Position numbers and translations under genes: made by a program | In this document: one piece after another, positions 1 to 4,948 of the stretch | Position numbering within the stretch: the stretch's first letter is position 1 | How the letters are laid out: every line of letters begins with the position of its first letter | Assembly (NCBI GenBank): GCA_014729955.1 | Contig: WJJA01000437.1 | Location: 1-5,211 of the forward strand | Direction: 5' to 3' | Origin: a bacterium | Lineage (GTDB): Bacteria; Electryoneota; Electryoneia; Electryoneales; Electryoneaceae | Length of the DNA stretch: 5,211 nucleotides | The notes under the pieces: generated by a model | The model's input: only the letters and a program-made list of their open reading frames with translations | What the model was told of the DNA's origin: nothing | The model's database searches: none

Positions 1-962
1 CCTTTGGTATGGGTCAAATGGCAGGAATCATGGATGGTCACCTCGATCGGCGGGGCTCCGGTGTCATCAAACTGCGGGTCAAGATGCTCCAGCACGAAAC
101 TCGGGAAGTCGATCGTTTTCTCCTGCATCTCATGCGCGAGGTGCCACAATTCGTCGCCGAGCTCCTCGGCCAGTTCGGGAATCTCATGCGAAAACGCCCC
201 GCCGCAGGTGGCGTCCGGAGAAACGATATAGTCGATACCAGCGTCACGGAACAGCTGCAGGTTCACCTCCGCCAGGCGCCGTGCGGTATCGTAATCGCCG
301 TTGTTAAAGGCCGGCGCTCCGCAGCAGACCTGCGCCTGCGGGATCACCACCTCGCAGCCGAGTCGACTCAGCACCTCGATGGCGGCGAGCGCGGGGGCCG
401 ATGCCACGTAATTGGCCACGCAGCCGATGAAGAACCCGACTCGATAGCGCGGCTCACCACCATCTGCGGGCGGCACCACCGGCGGCAGTTCTCGAAGTGT
501 CGGCTTCGAACGCAACTTCGGTACATGCATCCCGCCCGCGATGCTGTCCACGGCTTTGCGCCCGAGCATCTTCTGCGCCAGGGAGCCGGCGCCGACCGCG
601 AGCGCAACACGGTTCGGCTTTTCCAGCGTCTTGAACACCAGCTGCTTGGTCTTATCGATACCGTTGTAGTCGGCCAGGGTTTTGCGCGCGGCGATGAACA
701 GCAGGTCGGTTTTCACCCCGGCCGGGCAGGCTGTCTGGCAGGCATAGCAGAGGGTGCAGAAATCGAAGGCGTCCGGCCCGATCTCCTCGGGTTCGATGTC
801 GCCGTCCAGCAGACGCCGCAGCAGCACAATGCGCCCGCGCGGACTGAGCAACTCACGATCGGACAGCTTGTAGGTCGGGCAGACATCGTGGCAGATGCCG
901 CAGGTCACGCACTTGTCCAGCTCTGCACGATGCTTGCGAATATCCGGGTAGTTTTCATCCAT
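1..962 (-). CDS. GlcF/LutA-like iron-sulfur protein with CCG domains, partial (C-terminus beyond left edge)
   Basis: Reading leftward from the ATG at 962-960, the frame stays open for 320 codons and leaves the window. Seen: a first 4Fe-4S motif with Cys18, Cys21, Cys24 and Cys28 followed by Pro (CVTCGICHDVCP), a PRGR motif at 41-44, and a second 4Fe-4S motif with Cys69, Cys72, Cys75 and Cys79-Pro. Next comes a cysteine-rich CCG domain with Gly180-Cys181, Cys213-Cys214-Gly215 and Cys253-Gly-Gly, then the start of a second one (HDSCHL, Cys314). No membrane segment is visible. This order is that of glycolate oxidase subunit GlcF (about 400 residues), LutA and HdrD-type proteins, which pass electrons from a FAD-linked 2-hydroxyacid dehydrogenase to the respiratory chain or a disulfide. 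The partner flavoprotein is not in the window. The gene is divergent from the citrate synthase pair with a 132-nt gap. No Shine-Dalgarno is apparent before the ATG, but the first Cys cluster at residue 18 fits this start. The exact substrate cannot be told; the family call is firm. Confidence 0.88.
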   Translation of the reverse strand, partial: MDENYPDIRKHRAELDKCVTCGICHDVCPTYKLSDRELLSPRGRIVLLRRLLDGDIEPEEIGPDAFDFCTLCYACQTACPAGVKTDLLFIAARKTLADYNGIDKTKQLVFKTLEKPNRVALAVGAGSLAQKMLGRKAVDSIAGGMHVPKLRSKPTLRELPPVVPPADGGEPRYRVGFFIGCVANYVASAPALAAIEVLSRLGCEVVIPQAQVCCGAPAFNNGDYDTARRLAEVNLQLFRDAGIDYIVSPDATCGGAFSHEIPELAEELGDELWHLAHEMQEKTIDFPSFVLEHLDPQFDDTGAPPIEVTIHDSCHLTHTK

Positions 963-1094
963 AGGCTGATAATATACGAACCCGCATTCCCGTCTCGAAG
1001 ACGAACTCCCTCTCCCGATGGAACTCAGGGTGCTGATCTGCACGACACCCCGAAACGCTTGTATGTTTGACGGCAGGATTCCTGTTATTCCCTC

Positions 1095-2312
1095 ATGGAA
1101 CAAGCCGGTCAACCTATGAACAAGACCATCACTTCAGCCTACAACTGGCGCGAGCCTTCGCTCACCTGGCCGGTGACCACTGAAACCGGGCCGGGCATGG
1201 AAGGGGTGATCGCCTGCGAGACTCGTGTCGCGTGGGTCGACCCGGCGGGCGGCGGGATCTACTACCGCGGAGTACCGGCGGTGGACCTGGCACGGACGCA
1301 GACCTACGAGCAGGTCGCCTTCCTCTTGATCGAGGGCAAACAGGCCGACGAGCACCCGGACGAATTCGCCGGGTTCCGTGACCGGCTGCGCGAGGCGCGA
1401 CGCATCCCCGCGCCGGTGGTGGACGTGGTACGCAATCTGCCGCGCGACACTCACCCGACACGGTTGCTGCGTGCCGGCGTCTCCGCGCTGGGATGCTTCA
1501 TGATGTCGAGCGACGAGGACCGGTACGGTACCCGTCACTGGCAGGATCTGGAAATCGTCGGTCAGCTGACACGTCTTGTCGGCGAGGTGGCCCGTCACCG
1601 TCGCGGTCTGCCCGCCGGCGACCCGGCCTGCGACTGTTCCCTCGCCGCCGGCCTGCTCGAAGCGATCAACGACCGTGAACCGACCCCGGAAGAAACCGCG
1701 CGCCTGGACATGGCGTGGGTGTTCTACGCCGACCACGGCCTCGATGCCCCCGCCTTCACCGGCATGGTCGTCGGCAGTGCGCTCGCGGACCCCTATTACA
1801 ACATCGTCGCCGGCTTGAGCGCCTTGCGAGGCGCGAAACAGGGCGGCACAGGCGAATATGTGCTGCATGAACTGCTGAAGCTGCGCGACCCGCATGTGGC
1901 ACGTGCCTGGGCACGCGGCATGCTCGCGCAGGGATGGCGCATCCCCGGCTTCGGACATCGGCTCTATCGTCAACCGGACCCGCGTGTTGAGGAGATCAAG
2001 CAACAGGTGCGCGCCTTGGCCGATCAGAAGGGTCAAAAGATGCTGGTGGACGTCGCGGAAGCGGTGGAGGACGAGGTGACATCGCGCCTGGCGCAAAAGG
2101 GCGTGCATGCCAACATCAACCTCTACTCCGCAGTGCTGTTTCACCTGCTCGGCTCCGAACCGGAGATGGTGCCCTGTTTGTATGCGGTCGGCCGTGTTGC
2201 GGGTATGGTCGCACGGGTGCGTGAATACCTGGCGCATAACCGTCTCTTCCGTCCGCTCGAGATCTATGCCGGACCCGAGGAACGATCTTACGTACCGATG
2301 GAGGCGAGATGA
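1095..2312 (+). CDS. Citrate synthase-like protein lacking catalytic His and Asp (probable pseudoenzyme subunit)
   Basis: A 405-residue citrate synthase fold of normal length. The family N-terminus is visible (GMEGVIACETRV, then IYYRGVPAVDLA around 55-66), as are the helical core and the PGFGHRLYR and DPR motifs. Placed by spacing on E. coli citrate synthase: His229 is His214, His305 is His288, Arg314 is Arg297, Arg387 is Arg367 and Arg407 is Arg386, all kept. However, catalytic His264 is Gln249 (AKQGGTG instead of the usual LHGGAN) and catalytic Asp362 is Asn342 (NINLYS instead of NVDFYS). The GW-AH motif after Arg367 has become GMVAR. On family knowledge, condensation of acetyl-CoA and oxaloacetate should not occur at this site. 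An in-frame TGA at 1068 makes ATG 1095 the first possible ATG; ATG 1116 (MNKTIT) is an alternative, and neither has a good Shine-Dalgarno. The stop overlaps the next start as ATGA. I infer a structural or regulatory partner of the downstream synthase. Confidence 0.9.
   Translation: MEQAGQPMNKTITSAYNWREPSLTWPVTTETGPGMEGVIACETRVAWVDPAGGGIYYRGVPAVDLARTQTYEQVAFLLIEGKQADEHPDEFAGFRDRLREARRIPAPVVDVVRNLPRDTHPTRLLRAGVSALGCFMMSSDEDRYGTRHWQDLEIVGQLTRLVGEVARHRRGLPAGDPACDCSLAAGLLEAINDREPTPEETARLDMAWVFYADHGLDAPAFTGMVVGSALADPYYNIVAGLSALRGAKQGGTGEYVLHELLKLRDPHVARAWARGMLAQGWRIPGFGHRLYRQPDPRVEEIKQQVRALADQKGQKMLVDVAEAVEDEVTSRLAQKGVHANINLYSAVLFHLLGSEPEMVPCLYAVGRVAGMVARVREYLAHNRLFRPLEIYAGPEERSYVPMEAR
2300..2304 (+). 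promoter_or_regulatory. Ribosome binding site for second citrate synthase, inside the first gene
   Basis: GGAGG lies 4 nt before ATG 2309, within the last codons of the upstream gene, whose TGA stop overlaps the start as ATGA. This arrangement implies translational coupling and matched production of the two proteins. Confidence 0.75.
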
Positions 2313-3604
2313 TCGGTACAAAAGACCGTACAATCGATACTCAGACGTACGGACGAGGTCTGGAAGGACTCCGTTTCGGGGAAACCACGGTGGGACGTAT
2401 CGACGGCCGGGCCGGGCGTTTGTGGTATCGCGGCTATCCGTTGGAACAATTGTGCGAACAATCGAACTTTGAAGAGGTCGCCTACCTGGTGATGCACGGC
2501 GAACTGCCGAATCGCGCCGAGTGGGACGCCTGGGACCGTGAACTGCGCGCCTGGCGTACACCGCCCAGGGATGCGCTCGCGGTGCTGCAGTGGCTCCCGA
2601 CCGATGCGCACCCGCTGATGCAGTACCGCACGATGTTGTCCGTCGCCGCCTGCATGATGCCGGACCTCGAAAACACCCGACTCGACGCGCAATGGCAACG
2701 GCCGGCGCGTATCCTCGCCTGGACAGCCGCGCTCGCCGCTGCCGCGATTCGTCATCTGAAGGGTCAGCCTCCCCTGCCGCCGAAGGAGCACCTCGGCTTT
2801 GCGGCCAACTTCCTGTGGCAGGCACTCGGGCGCGAGGCATCCGAGGAGGAGTGCCGGGCGTTTGAAGTGTCACTGATCGTACAGGCGGAGCACGGCCTCC
2901 ATGCTGCGGCGTTGGGGGCGCTGCTGGTGATCTCCACCGGCGCGGACCTGGGCGGCGCGGTGCTGGCGGGCATGGGCGCGCTCTCCGGCAAGCTGCACGG
3001 TGGCGCCAACCAGGACGCGTTCGAGATGTTTCATGCCCTTTCGCTGGGTGGCCCGGGGCGTGCCCAGGGTTTTTCAGAGAAGGCGGATCGAGTTCAGAAC
3101 GACGGCACTGCCGCAGGGGTAGAGTCACGAAACCCGACTAGCGGAGCCAGTCGGGCCAACCAGGCCCGTCAAGAGGGTGCACCGGGTTTATCAGAGAAGG
3201 TGGATACAACAGCCGTCCTCGACCACGCCCGCGCCTGGACCCGGCGCAAACTTGAGGAGGGCTTCCGTTTCCCCGGCTTCGGGCACCGTGTCTACAAGAC
3301 CCACGATCCACGTGCACGCGCGCTTGAACCCCTCGCCGAACGGATGCTGCGTGCGACCGGGCATGGCGTGTTGTGGGAGGTGTACGGTGCGGTCAAGCAT
3401 GAGGTGGAGGCGAAACTCGGCCCGCGTGGGATTTTCGCCAATGTCGATGCGGTCACCGGCCTTGTGTACCACCCGCTCGGCCTGCCGACCGCGTCGTTTC
3501 CAATCCCGTTCGCCCTCGCGATCCAGACCGGCTGGATGGCGCACTGCCTGGAATACATCCCGTCGGGACGGATGATCGAACCGGGTTCGGTGTATCTTGG
3601 ATAA
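2309..3604 (+). CDS. Citrate synthase family protein with intact triad, missing substrate arginines, and an internal insertion
   Basis: 431 residues, citrate synthase superfamily. The family N-terminus (GLEGLRFGETTVG, then RLWYRGYPLEQL) and core are clear. The catalytic triad is complete: His230 in LHGGANQ, His326 in PGFGHRVYK and Asp380 in NVDAVTG, with His195 and Arg335 (DPR) also present. Two arginines that bind substrate carboxylates in E. coli citrate synthase are absent by spacing: Arg387 is Ile405 (AIQTGW instead of SR-x-x-GW) and Arg407 is Glu424 (IEPGSVYLG instead of RPR-x-x-Y-x-G). The protein ends just after this, without the usual short basic tail. His230 to His326 spans 96 residues, against 41 in E. 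coli and 39 in the upstream paralogue, so about 55 extra residues sit near 247-300; they are rich in Gly, Ala, Ser and charged residues and probably form a surface loop. Being second in a translationally coupled pair, it is probably the catalytic half of a heteromer. Whether it makes citrate, 2-methylcitrate or something else cannot be read from sequence. Confidence 0.92.
   Translation: MIGTKDRTIDTQTYGRGLEGLRFGETTVGRIDGRAGRLWYRGYPLEQLCEQSNFEEVAYLVMHGELPNRAEWDAWDRELRAWRTPPRDALAVLQWLPTDAHPLMQYRTMLSVAACMMPDLENTRLDAQWQRPARILAWTAALAAAAIRHLKGQPPLPPKEHLGFAANFLWQALGREASEEECRAFEVSLIVQAEHGLHAAALGALLVISTGADLGGAVLAGMGALSGKLHGGANQDAFEMFHALSLGGPGRAQGFSEKADRVQNDGTAAGVESRNPTSGASRANQARQEGAPGLSEKVDTTAVLDHARAWTRRKLEEGFRFPGFGHRVYKTHDPRARALEPLAERMLRATGHGVLWEVYGAVKHEVEAKLGPRGIFANVDAVTGLVYHPLGLPTASFPIPFALAIQTGWMAHCLEYIPSGRMIEPGSVYLG
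3058..3205 (+). repeat. In-frame insertion with 31-bp direct repeats in the second citrate synthase gene
   Basis: Positions 3058-3088 and 3175-3205 match at 26 of 31 bases, and the core (3067-3088 against 3184-3205, around TCAGAGAAGG) at 20 of 22. The period is 117 bp, exactly 39 codons, so the reading frame is kept, and both copies encode a similar G-[FL]-S-E-K-[AV]-D peptide. The 86 bp between them are not repeated. The segment coincides with the part of the protein that has no counterpart in normal citrate synthases. It may be a small palindromic repeat element or an old local duplication; copies elsewhere in the genome cannot be checked here. Confidence 0.7.
3133..3168. repeat. Overlapping palindromes inside the insertion
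   Basis: CCCGACT (3133-3139) pairs perfectly with AGTCGGG (3149-3155) around a 9-nt loop. CGGGCC (3152-3157) pairs with GGCCCG (3163-3168) around the loop AACCA. The two stems share 3152-3155, so only one can form at a time. Such density of perfect inverted repeats within coding sequence is unusual and typical of small palindromic repeat elements. Confidence 0.7.
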
Positions 3605-3715
3605 TCACGAATAGCGAGTTTTAACTCATGGATTTCGCTTGAAGCAGGAGTTATCAAGCAAGCGGCTCCCTAACCCGAATCTTTCACGAGTTCAAACTGT
3701 GTCAGATGTGAGGCA

Positions 3716-3754
3716 CGAAGGATGAAGCTGTATGGCAATACCGCGAATCCTTCG
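3716..3754. repeat. 39-nt hairpin in the intergenic region
   Basis: CGAAGGAT (3716-3723) and ATCCTTCG (3747-3754) form a perfect 8-bp outer stem. After a small GAA/GA internal loop, GCTGTAT (3727-3733) and ATACCGC (3738-3744) form a 7-position inner stem with one mismatch, closed by a GGCA loop. No T-run follows, so it is not a standard terminator. It may be part of a small RNA or a dispersed repeat. Confidence 0.6.
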
Positions 3755-3850
3755 GAACAAAGCAGATGACACCGTTGGGACCGTCGGAAGGGGAATGAAA
3801 AAATGAGTTTGGCCTGGACACAATCTGTGCCGGAGAAAAACGGCATGTCG

Positions 3851-3859
3851 TGATATGAT
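3851..3859 (+). promoter_or_regulatory. Candidate extended -10 promoter
   Basis: TGATATGAT fits the extended -10 form TGN-TATAAT with one mismatch, in the AT-rich part of the spacer. There is no recognisable -35 at the right distance. If used, it would start a transcript near 3866 with a leader of roughly 245 nt before the gene at 4111, including the inverted repeats at 3920-4044. Confidence 0.3.
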
Positions 3860-3919
3860 CTTATTGTTACTATAGTTTTTAGAAAAGAATGCTCTCTCCA
3901 TTCATGAAATATTCGGGCT

Positions 3920-4002
3920 AACGGGCGATGCTCGAGGCAAGCCTTCAGCCTCACCCCGCTGCCCGTTCCGCCCTCCTCTGCACGGCGAGGTCGCAGCATC
4001 GC
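3920..4002 (+). other. Inverted repeats with mutually exclusive stems in the leader of the YbjN-like gene
   Basis: AACGGGC (3920-3926) can pair with GCCCGTT (3961-3967), enclosing a smaller GAGGC/GCCTC stem (3934-3938 with 3948-3952). GCGATGCT (3925-3932) can instead pair with AGCATCGC (3995-4002). The two long stems share bases 3925-3926 and are topologically incompatible, so the RNA could adopt two folds. I cannot match it to a known riboswitch class. Confidence 0.4.
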
Positions 4003-4011
4003 TGAACACGG

Positions 4012-4044
4012 AGACCGCACTTGTTCTGCCGTCAAATGCGGTCT
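4012..4044 (+). other. 8-bp hairpin before the YbjN-like gene
   Basis: AGACCGCA (4012-4019) and TGCGGTCT (4037-4044) form a perfect 8-bp stem with a 17-nt loop, 66 nt upstream of the start codon. The bases after it (ACTTTCC) are too poor in T for a confident terminator call; an attenuator-like role is possible but speculative. Confidence 0.4.
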
Positions 4045-4100
4045 ACTTTCCTGATGAGCATGCTTCCGTTTTCAAAACACTTCCATACGCAGGAAACAGA

Positions 4101-4106
4101 GAGGAG
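4101..4106 (+). promoter_or_regulatory. Shine-Dalgarno that fixes the start of the YbjN-like gene
   Basis: GAGGAG sits 4 nt before ATG 4111 and 7 nt before ATG 4114. It supports a start here rather than at the upstream in-frame TTG at 4021, which would place a non-hydrophobic 30-residue stretch ahead of the signal peptide. Confidence 0.75.
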
Positions 4107-4110
4107 AAAG

Positions 4111-4644
4111 ATGATGCGGTCAGGCGGGATGGGCGCAGCGTTGGTCTGGATTCTGATGCTTGCAGTCATGGTGCTTGGTGCAGCGGACGGTGCATTGGCG
4201 AGCAAGGCATTCAAGTACAACGGCGATGACGATGCGGAGTTTACGAAAAAGTTTATCAGTTTCCTGGAAAAACAGGATATGACAATCCACAACCAGGGTG
4301 AAAACTGGTTGAGCGTGAAGGGTGAATCGTTTATCATTGCGCTTCAACCCAAGGTGTCGGCAGATGGGCTCGACCGTATCATTGCCAACATCTTTCTCAC
4401 GGTCAAGTCCGAGTACAAGAGCGGGTCCAACCAGAAATTGAACGACCTGGTCTGGAAGTTAAACAGTTCTCTGAATACGGCACAGTTTGCGCTGGACGGC
4501 GACAAGGATCTTGTGATGCTGTCACATATTACTTTCGTCGATGAGCTCACGTTCGAAGAGATGAAAGCCTTCATCGACTGGTTCGACCAGAGCGTGTTGA
4601 CCCTGATGGTCGCAGCGCCGGAAGCGCTGGAAATCCTCGAGTAG
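4111..4644 (+). CDS. Small secreted YbjN-like domain protein
   Basis: 177 residues from ATG 4111; ATG 4114 is equally possible and has better Shine-Dalgarno spacing. The N-terminus is a typical Sec signal peptide: Arg3, a hydrophobic core at about 9-25, and a likely cut after Ala-Leu-Ala (residue 30), giving a mature periplasmic protein of about 147 residues. The mature part has the pattern of the YbjN/CesT-like fold: a leading helix (AEFTKKFISFLEKQ), strands, a second helix (LNDLVWKLNSSLN), then the strand pair FALDGDKDLVMLSHI near 125-140 and the closing helix after LTFEEMKAFIDWF. YbjN-family proteins are generally described as chaperone-like or regulatory, with no enzyme activity assigned. 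There are no cysteines in the mature protein and no catalytic motif I can see. The gene is more AT-rich than the synthase genes and has its own structured leader and terminator, so it is probably a single-gene transcript unrelated to them. The family call is from pattern only. Confidence 0.75.
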   Translation: MMRSGGMGAALVWILMLAVMVLGAADGALASKAFKYNGDDDAEFTKKFISFLEKQDMTIHNQGENWLSVKGESFIIALQPKVSADGLDRIIANIFLTVKSEYKSGSNQKLNDLVWKLNSSLNTAQFALDGDKDLVMLSHITFVDELTFEEMKAFIDWFDQSVLTLMVAAPEALEILE

Positions 4645-4678
4645 ATCGCTTTGCGGCACCGTTGATATTGCTGATAAG

Positions 4679-4709
4679 ACGGCATGGTCTCGACAACCAT
4701 GCCGTTTTC
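4679..4709 (+). terminator. Rho-independent terminator after the YbjN-like gene
   Basis: ACGGCATGGT (4679-4688) and ACCATGCCGT (4696-4705) form a perfect 10-bp stem with a 7-nt loop, followed by TTTTCCTCTCTT. It starts 34 nt after the stop codon at 4642-4644. Confidence 0.88.
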
Positions 4710-4741
4710 CTCTCTTGAAACGTAGCGGGGATCACTTCCAT

Positions 4742-4786
4742 GCGGGAAGGTCTTACCCGCCGGGGCGCAAGCCGGAGCACCCCCGG
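4742..4786 (+). other. GC-rich tandem hairpins in the leader of the last gene
   Basis: GCGGG (4742-4746) pairs with CCCGC (4756-4760). Directly after it, CCGGGG (4760-4765) can pair with CCCCGG (4781-4786); alternatively GGC (4764-4766) and GCC (4771-4773) form a small stem capped by a GCAA tetraloop. An AT-rich run (ATTTATTTTA) begins 4 nt after the last stem. It could be a second terminator-like structure or part of a structured leader for the gene at 4949; it matches no riboswitch consensus I can recall. The rest of the 4645-4948 spacer shows only the terminator at 4679-4709 and a 10-bp palindrome CGGGATCCCG at 4859-4868. Confidence 0.4.
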
Positions 4787-4948
4787 AAGGATTTATTTTA
4801 CCCCATTCAATGCATATCGGATGGATTTACACTAGATTACAGGTGTGACCTTTCTCCCCGGGATCCCGCGACGACGGCAACTTCGCACCGAACCGACCGT
4901 GTAAAAGACACACGCAAGCCGTCCGAGCTGATAGAAGGATAAACCTGC

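Larger units (their letters stand above)
3605..4110. other. Long intergenic region, structured, no convincing gene
   Basis: 506 nt without a credible coding region. The first part has weak inverted repeats (GAGTT/AACTC at 3616-3627; GCTTGA/TCAAGC at 3637-3642 and 3654-3659) with no T-run, so no clear terminator for the synthase pair. A strong hairpin follows at 3716-3754, an AT-rich stretch with a candidate promoter near 3850-3880, and then several inverted repeats between 3920 and 4044 leading up to the next gene. Base composition is clearly more AT-rich than in the synthase genes. It could hold a small RNA, a long structured 5' leader, or degenerate repeat DNA. Confidence 0.6.

Noticed and set aside
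9..1070. A 353-codon open frame on the plus strand
   Set aside because: It lies opposite the Fe-S gene, whose translation shows complete 4Fe-4S and CCG motifs. The plus-strand product has no recognisable domain and is Arg/His-rich, as expected of a GC-rich shadow.
1134..3128. A 664-codon open frame on the minus strand
   Set aside because: It is antisense to both citrate synthase genes. Its product is low-complexity Arg/Pro/Ala-rich with no family motif, a common artefact of GC-rich codon use.
3670..4035. A 121-codon minus-strand frame in the intergenic region
   Set aside because: No Shine-Dalgarno support, no recognisable domain, and it runs through the inverted repeats. A decayed gene or repeat remnant is possible but cannot be supported.
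4021..4110. N-terminal extension of the YbjN-like protein from TTG 4021
   Set aside because: It overlaps the hairpin at 4012-4044, and a strong Shine-Dalgarno at 4101-4106 together with the signal peptide point to ATG 4111 or 4114.
4660..4680. Possible sigma-54 promoter (GGCAC followed by TTGC)
   Set aside because: The spacing between the GG and GC elements is 13 rather than 10 nt, so the match is not credible.
4715..4942. A 75-codon plus-strand frame between the last two genes
   Set aside because: No clear Shine-Dalgarno, no domain, and it lies across the GC-rich hairpins of the leader; it looks like random coding potential.
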